DNA from: Promerops cafer
Taxonomy: Eukaryota > Chordata > Aves > Passeriformes > Nectariniidae
DNA length: 64,000 nucleotides
Assembly (NCBI GenBank): GCA_013398275.1
Contig: VZSE01009986.1
Span: 1,048,659-1,112,658, forward strand
Reading direction: 5' to 3'
Each line of letters begins with the position of its first letter. Position 1 is the first letter of the stretch. Below the pieces are notes generated by a model, which searched no databases, was not told where the DNA came from, and saw only the letters and a list, made by a program, of their open reading frames with translations. Made by a program: the position numbers and the translations under genes. Of the stretch, positions 26,921 to 38,790 are shown one piece after another.

Positions 26921-27150
26921 CTCAATTAGTTGAGGGCATTTAACATGGATTTTTCATATTTGCATCGCAAATTCCAAATGATCCATGAAAGGCAGCTGTT
27001 CAGAAACTTCTGAATTCATTATCCCCAGTGTCTTGAAAGAAACTTTGCCAGCCATTTGACTGGGGCCCTGTGTAGTCAGTGTGATAGAAAACTGTCAGTC
27101 ATTTGTAGTCTGCATTGAAGAATTAATGTGATGCTGTGGCATCTGGTTTC
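26900..27150. promoter_or_regulatory. Candidate non-coding element with POU-type palindrome
   Basis: AT-rich DNA containing ATTTGCATCGCAAAT (26,958-26,972), a perfect 6-bp inverted repeat with a 3-bp centre that includes the canonical octamer ATTTGCAT. It resembles the palindromic Oct-factor element ATTTGAAATGCAAAT. AATTAG and TTAATG homeodomain-type sites lie nearby. Function is inferred from motifs only. Confidence 0.3.
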
Positions 27151-28239
27151 CATTTTACATTCCCTGCAGCCTCTTCTTTACCTGACTTGCCATTTACTAG
27201 TAGTTGTGCTGACTGATCTGTAGTTGGAGATCTGTGCAGCAGCACCCCAAGGCCTTTGTCAGCAAGGTCACCACAGTCCTTCCACGTCTCACTGCTGTGC
27301 ATCCGCCTGTGCACCGTGGAGAACAGCCCACGCCAGCCCCCAGCACCCTCCCCACTCCCTGGGACACAGGCTGGGACTGGGTGCAGGATGCACAGGCACA
27401 GGGTACCGCTGCAGACCACTCCTTATGTTCTTCTGTGACACACGCGTGTGCAAACACACCCCACAATCACGTGCACAGAGCTCCCAGCTCTGCATTTCCA
27501 CCCCGTGTCTCAGCTGCATTCCTTGCTGCAGGAACAGCATGGCTGAGAGCCAGAGCCTGCTCTTGCTTTCTCCGCTCTTTCCTTCCTTCCTCCCTTCCTT
27601 GGGCTTGCTGGGTGTGACAGGCTGAACACAGTGTTTATTGCTTTTGTTTCCCCATCTAATCAGATCTCTTTCCCTGACATTATGCAGCTCAGCACAAGTA
27701 CTCCAGGTGGGATGAATCCAGTTCAGTGCCCTCCTCCCACCCTTGGCTGCTCCTATCACTAATGAACTGCAAACAACCATGTTCCCCATGTTCAACCTTC
27801 ACCCTGTCCGATGCATCCATAATCTAAATATAGGCCATAATTATTCCACTGGCGTCTGTTGGCCCATTGACAGAACTGACAGTGGCAGGGGTCAGGAGAC
27901 CCTTTGCACCTTTAATATATTAACCATTATTTAACCATTTCCCTGCCACTGATTACTACAGTCTCCCTAACACCCAGTAAATGTCTGGAGTTTGTTCTCT
28001 GGCTGTTCCAAAGCTGTTCTTTAGTCTGCTCCATTCCTGTATCACTGAATGCTGATTATTTTCTTCTCTCTAATTGGGACACTTGGTTTGTTTATCTGGT
28101 TGTGCAATCAAAATGTGAACCCAGGATGCTCTTTTCCAGCCAATGACCTGCATCTCCCCCAGATGCAAATCCCAGTGCCTGAGAAAATGAGTGCAGGAAT
28201 CGATCTCTTGGCCAATGCACTGTTTCCATGTTGGAAGCA

Positions 28240-28760
28240 GAGGCACTGACTTTCCATATTATTATTTTTATGGCCCTGTGGAACAAACAGTTGAATATGG
28301 TGCTGTGGGAGTGAACAGTGGGGGGAGAAACTAATTTGTGCTGTAAGTAATTTGATCGCAAATCATTTAGAGAATGTAAATTGTAGGGGAGAGATGTCAC
28401 TCCTGGCAGAAGGTCGCCTGTGTCACCTGTCAGACAGTCCCCAGTGGCGATCATGAAAATTTCTTTGTGGGATTATTAATAAATAAACATAATGCTCTGC
28501 ATTTCTGCAGCACCTTTCAGTGCAGGAACAGAAAGCGCTTCAACTTTAAGAACTGTACTCTGCATTTATTTTAACTTCCTTTCAAAATACTATTTTAAAG
28601 GTTAAATTTGTAATTTGTTTGAATGTTACCATCATAAGATGGTATTAAATTTAAATGACATTTTTTCCACCTCCACCCCAGCTCATTTTGAGGTAAAGTG
28701 CAATCTCCATTTGACATCTTGATGAATTAAGTGAAGTGACAAGTCATTAGTTCTGAGACA
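28240..28760. promoter_or_regulatory. Candidate conserved non-coding block
   Basis: AT-rich, non-repetitive DNA with several AAATCATTTA- and GTAATTTG-type motifs. Within it, AGCACCTTTCA and, further on, AAAGCGCTT resemble a motif pair seen in an old dispersed vertebrate repeat, which could mean an exapted element. This is from memory and weak. Confidence 0.22.
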
Positions 28761-29848
28761 TACTTCAAGTATTTGCAGTGCAGTAGCTCTTGGAAAGCAT
28801 AACAGTGGCCAGGAATCCAATGTGCTCCTACAATGGACAAAGTTTTTGTCCACAGAATTTGTAGTTTAGTTCAAAACTATGAACAGCAGTAGAAGAGAAA
28901 GAAGTTAGGAGGTTGAAACGGTTGTGGGCTGTCCCACAGCACGCAGGACACGAGGTTATGATCATAAAGTTGTTGTGCTGTTGGTAAGTGTGCAGTGAGG
29001 TGTTGCTGCTCTGCCAGAGGATGGGCCCTGGCTCTGCACCTCTGTGTGTGCATCCCCAGGACTGTCCACAAGCTACAGGAATACCTGGAATAGGCAAAGA
29101 AAAGATGGAAGAAGAGCTGTTGGTGTTGTATGATCCCCGTGTGTTCTGCTACCAGTAGTGCCTCATTTTTCATTTGCATTCTTTTGTCTCTGTGGATCCA
29201 TATGATTAGTCTGAAATCTAAAACCACCCGCAGCTTTCCCTGGGCAGGAGTCTCCTTTTGTCCTGTGTTTTTTGCACAACACCAAGCACAGCTTGGGTCC
29301 TGACTCATGAATAGGACCCAAAAATCCTTCAGTTACCAATCTGTCCTGCTGCCATTAAGGTTTATAGCAAAATTCATCCCACTTTCCCTAGCTGTGAAAT
29401 GATACAGCACTGGTGCTATGAACTAATCTTCAGAGTGAAGGAAGAGAACAAATCACAAAAGAAAAGTATTACCCAGAATAGATTCCTCAGAAACTATTCC
29501 CCATGCAAGGGGCTGGGAATGGGAAGGTGCATGCCTGCAGTGTCTGGCAGGGTCACCCTTGTAACATCTGGCTGTGAAAGCTGGGGAGCTGTGCCAGCTC
29601 CTTTGGAATAACAAGGCAAGCTCACGAAGACAGAGCTGTGCATTCCTGCGAAACTCGCCCGAACACTTGGAAAGGGTCACCAGGAGGAATGTCAGAGAAA
29701 ACAGGGGAAGGGCCTAGGACTGTTAAAGCCAGAGCTGCTCAGTCTGGCTTCAATTGCTTTTCTCCTTCTCTTTTCTCTATTTCTTTCTTCTCTCCTCTTC
29801 TCTGCTTGCCCAAGGGGAAGCATTTGAGCCTCACTAATGACCAGGGAC

Positions 29849-29875
29849 ACTATATAAACTATATAAACTGTATAA
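29849..29875. repeat. 9-bp unit repeated three times
   Basis: ACTATATAA, ACTATATAA and ACTGTATAA follow one another, with one substitution in the third copy. It is a short local duplication. Confidence 0.9.
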
Positions 29876-32800
29876 ACAGGGATCAACTTAAGGCACTTCA
29901 TTAAGAAAACAGGGAGACAGAGCAATAAAGCTTGTGTCTTGCTTACACAATAATGAAGTAGTTAGAAGGGTTTATCTTCACTATCAGCTTAACATAAGGT
30001 TTGAGTTCACACCTGAGCCCAGGCTCTGCAGTTATCCTGCTGCTCTGCGGCTCCAGCCCAGTGAGCCCCATTCACACCCTGTCCGGAGAAGTGAGAGGGA
30101 GGCACCTGAATGAAGGTGCTCCAAAGCCCAGCACCAAGGGCAGGGTGAGCTCTAACACCAGTGTAGGTTAGTGGCAGCTCCAGACTCATACAGCTGGAGC
30201 AGAGGGACAGCTCCAGGGACAGAGCTGCAGAAAGGAAAACGCATGAGTCAATATCATCCATATATTCATGATCTGTAGGCTTGGGTGCTGTGATGCTCAT
30301 TATCTAGGCATGACCTTAAAAACTGCACTTGATTGAGAACACGGCAGCCCATCTGCTTGGCAACACAGGCTGCTGGGGGCCTCACCCCAGCACGCTGCTC
30401 CCTGCACTACTTCTCTGCTCTGCTGGAATACAGATCCGAGGGCACAGGTTTCATCTCCAAACCCTTTGCTGGGGCTGAGACAAGGCATCCACAACTCTTT
30501 CTCTCTCAAGAGTGCAGTGAATGCTACCTGTGTGGGCAGGACACATAGCTTATTCTGTGTCCCAGCTCCAGCTCTGTCTGGCAAACTTCCTCCTCCTCCT
30601 CCTCGCCCCAAAATGAGCAGCAACCACAAGACTGGGTGCTTGAAAAACTCTATCTTCCACTTGTCCTTCCACAAAAGCTCCAGTAAGAGCTGCCCCACAG
30701 CCCCTGTGAGGCAAAGTGGAGGTCATGCTGTAAGCTCTCTGCAGTTGGGGTGGTGTAGGTACCACCCAGAAGCTTGGCAGGGACAGCCCTGCAGCCGGCC
30801 TGGATGTGACAAGGAGAGTGTGCTAAGGCCGAAGTCTTCCCTCCACTGGGATGGAACACCTCTCCCAGCTGTCCTCTCTGTGAAGGACAATGAGCAAATT
30901 CATGAATGAAAATGCACAATTTCCTGCTCTATGGGAAGAGGACAAAAGGCCTCTTCCACTTTTTCTGCACTGCCCCGCCCTGGTTTCAACTGACCAAAGA
31001 AATGAATGAGAACTGTTTGCTGCCACTTCATCATTTCAAGCACACAACCACCAGAAAAGGGGAAGCAATGTTCAGTTTTCTGTCCATGTGAAAAATCCTT
31101 CTGCTCCTTCCTCCAGACACCTTCCTGAGCCTGTTTTTGAGCATCCCTTCTTCTTGAAAAGAAAACGTGTCTTTCTTCTAAGCAATTAAACTCTATAAAA
31201 AAGGCCATTTTCCCCATCATACTTTCCCATCTCCCCTTTCCTGGATGGCAATCACATCCTCCAGATCTCACACTGAGAAGGATATTCTGCCACTGGTCAC
31301 ATCTGGTTCCCTGATGAGATCCGCAGGCGGCCGGGCTGGAGCGCTTTCTGAGTCACGTGGTGGCTCTCGGTTCCTTATCTTCCCCAAGACCAACGCTTTT
31401 TAATCTCCCTTGATTCTGTTTCTCTCCTTTTGGAGCACGCTTACCAGTTTGAGACTAAACTGCTGCGCAAATGCTCATGAGATCAATCTACAGATCTTAA
31501 ATATGGTACAAAAGAGGTGTTTCTGTGAGCAATCTGTTGGAGAGATTTTGTGCTGCCTTTTCGCCTCGTTCCACGCTGGTATGCATTCCTTCAGCATTAA
31601 TGCTTCCTCTGGGACCCAACCTTATGGAAATCCGAGCCGGAGCGTGCAGGCTGCAGCCGCTCTGTGGAACTCAGCCTGCGTGGAGCGAGCTGCAGCCCTG
31701 CCTGTGGAAACAGGAATCCACAGCCCAGCTTCTCCAGCTACTGCTGCAAGACTGACTCTCCTTAAACTCTACATTTTACATTCGAAGAAGAAGGTTATTT
31801 TGGGTTTGGGTTTTTTTTGTTGTTGTTGTTTGGTTGGTTTTTTGTGTTGCTTTTCCTTCCCTGAAAAATAACTTCTAGCAGTCTGCTCACTGTGTGCTAT
31901 TAGGAGTGGAAAATAAATAAATCAATAGGCATATATTAAGTCAGTAAGGCCAGGAATTTATCGATATTGGACTGAGGATGAAGGATACAGTGACAGCTGG
32001 CATTTAGCTCTCAGAATAAAGTAAATCAATTGAATTGACTGCATGTTGATTTAAAATCCTTAAAGATTTGGGTCAAGATCATTCTAGTTTTCCCAAAACA
32101 GACTTGTGAATCTCCATACCCACAAGTAACACAGGAATGTTCCTGGTTTAATGTTCTCAGCCCCTGATATTACAGTGCTCCCTTGCTGTTCTTGGCTCTG
32201 TTGGATCAATTATCATGAAATGGCCTCACTCCCAGTGGGTCAGTGCTACAACATTGGGCTGTAGATAGTGAGGAGGCCGTGGGTGCTCTACAACCTTGTG
32301 AGTATTGGCAATAAATGCCTTAGAGGCATTAAAAACTATTTCTTCATATTTTAGGTTAAAAAAATAAGTTATTTAAAGTACTTTTATTTAGGTAATTTTC
32401 CATTCCTTATGGACTTACAGTAACTACTAAGAATTCCTTTGGACAATTGAATCAGTGTGATTTTAAAAGTCATAGATTAAGATGTACAGGAACCCATCCT
32501 TGAACTGTATAAAATAATTAACTAATTAAATGAAATTGTTAGCTGGGATCTGTGAATGATGCAACGCTCATTTAGATGTGTGTGTATAAAATACATTTTT
32601 TACACTTCAAGAGACTTAATCTGTGGCTGTTCTTGCAGACCCTGAAACACGTAAGAAGTAAAGTAAACATCTGAAAGTTCTCACTTCAGGGGTTGTTTGA
32701 AAGAGAATTTCACACAGAACTGTAGCACAGATATGAACAAAAATCTATTTCTGTCAACTTAATTGAGGAAATTTAATTTTCTTTCCTAACTGAATTGCTG

Positions 32801-34689
32801 TTGATAATTTAAATTAATTCTGTCTGGTCTGTCTAATTTAGCCATGAAAAACCTGGATCTTGGAGCTGTGCACAAGAATGTAGCAGATTTTTAAAAACAG
32901 CTTTACTGAACAGAAAGATGGTACAGAGCATAACAATAGATTTTTTGTTGTTGTTTTGATGTAAAGCACTTAAGTTCTTCCACCTCAATCCACTGACATT
33001 CTCATTTTAAGAGAAAGAAATGCATTTTTGCAAATGGTACATCAACAGACTTTGGGAAAATCGAGTTTGGAGAAAAAAAATTGAATTAATTTTGTTTCTC
33101 TAAGCACTTTCCCATGTTTCAGATTTTGTACTGATAGATTGATGATATGATTTGCTTTAAAACCAGGTGGCCTCTTAGTTTCCATCTGTTGTGTCTATTG
33201 CTCTGTCTCTAGTGAGAAGCACTGCAGAGCTGTGCAGGCATCTGCACCCCGGGGAGAAACTCTGCGCCATCAGAAATGCTCCAGGAGAGAGAATCGACTT
33301 TCACTGTTTCTTAAATGTATCAGAAACTCAAGCCCCTGGATCTTGTTTATATTCACCCAAACTGAACACAGTGGATTTCTATTAGCTAGGTGTAAACAGC
33401 TTTATAACAAAACCAAAACTGAAGCACGTTTCCAGAAGAAACAGTTAAAATCTTCCCAAATGACCACGGCAGTTTCTGGTCTCTCTGGATGCTGGAGGTG
33501 GCACCACTTTAGCAAGAAGGTTTTCCTGAAAGTATGAGTTTCTGTGGGTAAAAGCCATTTGAGCAAAGATCTGCCATCATGTTTCAGGTTCTGTAAAGCA
33601 CAGAATTATTTTGAAGTATGTAAGTGGAGTCTGCTGGAAAAAGTGACTTATTTGAACCGAAATGTCTTGGGCAGCAGGTTCCCCACAGGTCTGGTGTAGG
33701 TGTAGGTGATGCAATCAGGCGAGAGAGAGGGGACAGAGCAGCAACACGCCACGAGGGCTGCAGGCATTTCCTTGGAAGCTGCGTGTTCAGAACGTGGGGC
33801 AGAGAATGCAGAGTGGGGCCTTTCCGCTGCTCCCGGGGAACGTGCACAACAAATCCCCGGTGCTGCGGGGCAGGGCGTCGCTGTGTGCCACTGCCTGCTC
33901 CAGACAGCTGCAGCACACCTGAAGGGATTGGGAAACAGCGAGGCCAGGGCATGGCACAGCGGGGTGAAAGCACAGTCCTGTCCCCGTGAGCGCGGCCCCA
34001 TCGCGGGTGCCCGGCCTTAGCCCAAGTGGACTGGGCTGACCTTCCCCTTCCTGCTGGGACTGGCTCCATGCTCACTGCTGGGGCACTTCAACTCGTCTGC
34101 CTTACGGGACTGATTTAAAAGAAAAAAAAGCACTTTAAAGTAGTGCTTTAACTAGCAAAGGGCTGCGTGGAAATGGTTACAGTGGCAAAGGTGCTTTTGC
34201 TGGCACAGCGTGTTTCATTTGAGAGCTGCTCTAGGGCTCGCTGGCGTTAGCGCTGTGCTGTGCCAGCGCTGGGAGTTTCCAGTCGTACCAGCAAACATCT
34301 CCACACAAGTGACAAAACTGACAGCAGATGACAAAATAGGAGCAATTGCCCTTGTCCCCAGCCCCGCTGCTGCACAGGGACCATTGCTGAGCCTCCCTCG
34401 TTCGGTTTGTGTTTATTGCCAAGTTCGTGTTCACTTGTGAAAAAAACCTGTTGAATTTCAAGTTCAAATTCAATTTATGTTGAGTACTCATACATCTCTT
34501 AATTTGCAGATTGAGGATTTTCTATCCCAAAAGCTGGATAAATGTTGGAGCCAAACCCGTTCAGGCAGGTCCGTGCATGAACTCGGCGGTGCCGCACGTG
34601 AGGCCCGAGGCTGCGAAACGCCTGGGCCGGACCCGCGATGGGTCCCCGCTCCGAGCCGAGCGGCCCCGGCCGCCCTCCCGCACCCCGGC

Positions 34690-34725
34690 GGGAGGGGATC
34701 CCGGGCGCAGGGAGCCGGGGCGGGG
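34690..34725 (+). promoter_or_regulatory. G-quadruplex-forming motif at gap edge
   Basis: Six runs of three or more G (GGG, GGGG, GGG, GGG, GGGG, GGGG) are separated by loops of 1-5 nt. This meets the usual four-run rule for an intramolecular quadruplex on the + strand. It lies within the probable NEK6 promoter. Confidence 0.7.
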
Positions 34726-34735
34726 AGAGTCGCGG

Positions 34736-34946
34736 NNNNNNNNNNNNNNNNNNNNNNNNNNNNNNNNNNNNNNNNNNNNNNNNNNNNNNNNNNNNNNNNN
34801 NNNNNNNNNNNNNNNNNNNNNNNNNNNNNNNNNNNNNNNNNNNNNNNNNNNNNNNNNNNNNNNNNNNNNNNNNNNNNNNNNNNNNNNNNNNNNNNNNNNN
34901 NNNNNNNNNNNNNNNNNNNNNNNNNNNNNNNNNNNNNNNNNNNNNN
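34736..34946. other. Assembly gap (211 N) inside the CpG island
   Basis: An unbroken run of N interrupts the island. The left edge is directly preceded by a G-quadruplex-forming stretch, and both edges are extremely GC-rich. The odd length suggests an estimated rather than fixed-size gap. The real transcription start or first exon could be partly lost here. Confidence 0.99.
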
Positions 34947-36680
34947 GTCCGGGCCGCGGGGCCCGCACGTGTCCGGGCGGGAGCGGGAAGCGGCCGGGAG
35001 CGGCACCGGGCGGGTCAGCCCCGCTGCCGCCGGACGGGCCGAGCGGCGGCCTTGCGACTTGAGCAAAGTTGAGACTGTGATACGAACACGAGCGTTTGCG
35101 CGCTCCGGTGTCGCTCAGAGGGTCTGGGGGGTTTTTCCGTTTTAGCAGCTGTGCTCCGAGCACACGCGCCCCGGAGGAGCCGTTCCCCGCCCCGCGCCCC
35201 TCCGAGCGCCGCTGCCCCCCAGAGCCCGGGCTGTGCTCGTCTGTCTCTTCGGCGGGGCTCCCGAGGGTGGCGCAGGGAACCCCAGGGTGTGCGGGAGGTC
35301 CCGAGACCCTGCCCGGCTGCTTCACATTGCGGTCTCCTGAGACCGATTGCTGGCGATCCCCTGGTCCCGTTGCCGCTCCCGGGGTGTGCTCTGCCGCGCT
35401 CTCTCCAAAGGTGGGAACCCCGCAGTAACCCCAAAGCCCCACATGGCTTTGGAGAGAGCACATGGTAGAGCTGAACTATCAAATACCATCTTTTCCCCCC
35501 ACCGTGTTCCTCCCTCCAAAGTGTGATTTATGCTTGGGTAGAATGTCGGTGGATTTCTGAGCCCATCTGTTTGTCTGCCTGTTCGCACACATGGAATATC
35601 TCTGCCTATGGTGATTGCCTATGGCATTATTGCAGGAGAAGTAGTTTGATAGGAAATATTGTAGCAATTAGAAGTCCAGTGATGCAAGTTCCTGACACAT
35701 TGTGACTGTCTTGCTGTCAGTTCTGTGTCTCCTTTAAAAGTTCATTTTTTGTGAAATCACTGTAAGCAACCTTTTAACTTCTGCAGCATTTACATTTGAG
35801 ACATCCCTTGACATTGAGTCAAACTCTTTCCACTGTTATTTTTTTTTCCTGTAGACGTTCTTTGTGACAGTCATATTCTGTTAAGCAACAACAGAAAAAA
35901 AGAAGGAACTGCTTTTAGATAAGACTGTTGCTGCCTGTTTCCTCTGGCTCTGAGTCTTAGAGACATAAAAAAATGGGAGCTGTGAGAAACTTATTATGAT
36001 GGAAAAAGAGCATCTTCTGCGGGAAGTGAGATTCTAGATGGAATGTGAGTGACTGCTGTCACCCCAAAGGAAATGTCAGAGCAGAACCAAACTTTTGCTT
36101 TCTTAACACCTGTGATGTATAAAATGTTTCTGCTTGTTTTGTTTTCCCCTCCTTCCTCTGGAATTCTATTTCGTGACAAATAGGTATTTTGTGAGAGGGG
36201 ATGGATGCATAATTGGAATGTGAGTTTTTATATACCTTTTTAAACTCTTCACTGTTCATTTTGTTGGTAGAAAACCAGATGAAGATTAATAACTTGAACC
36301 CCAAGCCTATATTGGGAAACAGTTTTTTTTGCAGTACTTGGCCTCTGTGATCTTGCCTGAAAAGTTTTATGTCAGTCTATAACACTGAAATATACATTGC
36401 AAATATTGAGCCTACACTGGCTTTTTCTCATTTCTTGCAGTTTTTGAGGCTATACTGGAGAAAATAGTGAGAGATTCTGAGGCTTCTCTTGCAGTGTGGT
36501 TTTGGGCTTTATTCACACCTACCTGTTGGTCTGAAGGGCTCTTGCAATGGCTTGAAAGAGGTTCTTTTGCGTGTTGAATGAGCTGTTGTTTACTCAGAGT
36601 AAAATGGGTATTTTTGTTTGAATAGGGATAGGAGCCAGAAATGCCCATGTGGATTTTTCTCCTGCTCTGCCTCTGCTCTC

Positions 36681-36710
36681 TTAGCTATAAAATGGGGGTG
36701 GTTCCCAACA
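36681..36710 (-). repeat. Short MIR/L2-like fragment
   Basis: TTAGCTATAAAATGGGGGTGGT resembles the reverse orientation of the MIR end (CTGTAAAATGGGG). Too short to assign firmly. Confidence 0.3.
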
Positions 36711-38720
36711 AGTCCCCTTTCTGAACACCTGCAGCTTTCTAGATGTGTAAAGGATTAATTAGTGGATGTATTTTAGCATCTTTTCTTTCTTTATGTGGTG
36801 CAAAATATATTTGACCTCAAGGCTATGAAAAATGTATAACAACAACCAACCTGGCAGAACAGACCAACCCCTGTGGCTGCAGCAGCCAACAGCTGGGGCA
36901 GGTGGGAGAAATCAAATTTATTCAGTCTGAATTTAAGGCAAGAAAATGAGCTGTGGCTGGAGGAGCAGAGGAAGTACTTGCAGGAAGATTTCAAAAATGA
37001 AATGTCAAAAGTGGAAATCTGGGGCTTTTAGGACAGTTGCTTTGTCCTAAATGAAAGCTTAGGTGGGTCCTTAGGGAAAATGAATTTAATAGCCCGACTT
37101 GTGCTTTAGTTTTTGTCATTCTAACTTGCTTTTCTTAGAGGTCCTTGTTGCAAAAGAGGTTGTTCATGGTGTTCTTCAGCAAATGAGAACAATAAGTACA
37201 TGGAACTTCATTTTAGTAGCTGGGCTCACCTTCACCACTGAACGAACCTGTTTCTAATTGCAACTTCCACAGTTTTACTACAGCTCAGCACTTGTATGGA
37301 CAGAGCGTGGTTGTGATGCTTTGTATGGTTTGAGCACAGAATTATGGTTTGGGAAGTTGTGAATGGCCATTCTGCCCATGACACGCTCTCCTACATTTGT
37401 CTTGGAAACTCACTGAACCAGTCTGTTTCACCTTTTATGGGTGGATAGTGACTAACCCAGTGTGCACCTCCCCAGGTGCCTGACTGGGTTGTTTGTAGGA
37501 AATTATGTGATATGTGTCGCTGTAGCCAGTATAAATACAAGATGCAGGAAAAAATCTTGTAATATTGAAGGCAAAAACTAAATAGTCATGCAGCTGAAAT
37601 ATAGTTCATGATGGCCTTCATACCACTTGTCACTGGGGATGCTGAAAATGCAGCAGGAGAACGGTGACTTGCTCTGCTCCTGGTTGTGGGACAGGCACGG
37701 TGGCAGAGGAGGCTCCGTGCCTGTGCCACACTGCATGGACTGGACAGAGTGGCCTTTCCCAGTACAAAATCACATGGAACTTAAAGGTTGTCTAAGATGG
37801 GCAAAGTGAACACGGTCCTGTTAGAGGCAGAGGCTTTGAAAATAGTTTTTTCTGTTACCAAATGCTGTTTAGCTGTGTTTATTGTACTCACCCTTTATAA
37901 AGCTTTCAGTAGAAGCACATGCCAGTACTCAGCAAGGGCCCTGCTGCTTTCCAGGGGCAGGTCAGGGAGCTCTCTGGGAGATAAGAGCAGTTTATCTGAA
38001 GCTGATGGGAACAGTGGGGAATTGGTGTGTCAGCACCAGGCAGTCCTGAGTGGCTGAGCTCACGTTGCACAGCTGGTGCTACCAGGCTGGAGGCTTCCCC
38101 TGGCGTTCCCAGGCTGGCATTCCCCATCCTGTGGGCTGGCTCAGCCTGCAGTGGGTTGGTGTAAAAGCAAGGAGCCAGGAGGAGTTTGATTATGCAGGAG
38201 AGTTGAACGCTTGGCTCTTTGTGGCTGCTGGAAGGGCAGGTGGTGCTCTCCTGAGCTGTGTCCTTGCCTTTTCCCATGGTGGGACGGGTGCACCGAGGGA
38301 TCCAAGCCTGCTTTCAGGGACTGGGATGTGTGCCCTGGGAACAGGCTGGACCCTGGGTCTCTGCCACTTGTGAATTCTGTGGTTCACTGCAGAGCTGTGT
38401 CTCCAAAGCTAAATGGAGGCAGATGTAGTATTTAGGAGGTGAAAGAAGAGGTCAAAGTGTTCAAACCGAGAGGTGATGTTGGCCCAGTCGGTATTTTTCT
38501 TTTTGAAGAAAAAAACCCAAAAGCCAAAACATTTGCATGCAAAATCTAGATTTAGGTCTGACTTTAAAGTCATAGTGCTTTTTGGAATTGCTGCAGTGTG
38601 TCTAAATTACATAGAAAATTAAACTGCATAAAATACTTCAAAATTTTTTTCTCACAGGTTTTGGGGATGGTGAGGAGGTGTGTGTTTCTAAAGCTAGGCT
38701 GGGAGCTGCTGTCTTGAGTT

Positions 38721-38790
38721 GGCTAAAATGTAGGATGGGGGAAATGAGGTTCTGAGTGTGTGACCAAGTGGCAGTTCTAGGGCCTGGAAG
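38721..38790 (+). repeat. MIR-like SINE remnant in NEK6 intron 1
   Basis: GGAAATGAGGTTCTGAG, GTGTGACCAAG and GTGGCAG follow the order of the MIR core (GAGGAAACTGAGG, GACTTGCCCAAG, GTGGCAG). Heavily diverged; based on remembered consensus. Confidence 0.4.

Larger units (their letters stand above)
27151..34579. other. Intergenic DNA upstream of NEK6, no gene recognised
   Basis: It contains a pyrimidine-rich tract (29,757-29,803), a TCC repeat (about 30,586-30,603), a TGT/T-rich run (31,801-31,850), a 9-bp triplicate (29,849-29,875), an AT-rich block at 28,240-28,760, and long AT-rich DNA at 31,880-33,180. A CpG-richer patch occurs at 33,700-34,020, shortly before the island. Confidence 0.55.
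34580..35430 (+). promoter_or_regulatory. NEK6: CpG island, probable NEK6 promoter and first exon
   Basis: CpG density rises abruptly near 34,580 and falls near 35,430, in contrast with the AT-richer DNA on both sides. The block contains GC boxes (GGGGCGGGG at 34,717-34,725; GGGCGG at 34,975-34,980) and two CACGTG E-boxes (34,595-34,600 and 34,966-34,971). No TATA box is apparent, typical of a housekeeping-type promoter. It is the only strong CpG island upstream of the NEK6 coding exons. A possible first-exon donor is CCAAAG followed by GTGGGA at 35,411, but I cannot confirm it. Open frames across the island are expected in GC-rich DNA and are not called as genes. Confidence 0.75.

Noticed and set aside
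34127..34149. Short hairpin AAAGCACT / AGTGCTTT as a possible microRNA
   Set aside because: Arms of 8 bp with a 7-nt loop are far too short for a microRNA precursor.
34477..35482. Long open frames across the CpG island on both strands
   Set aside because: They are spanned by N and by GC-rich DNA that lacks stops by composition; no domain is visible.
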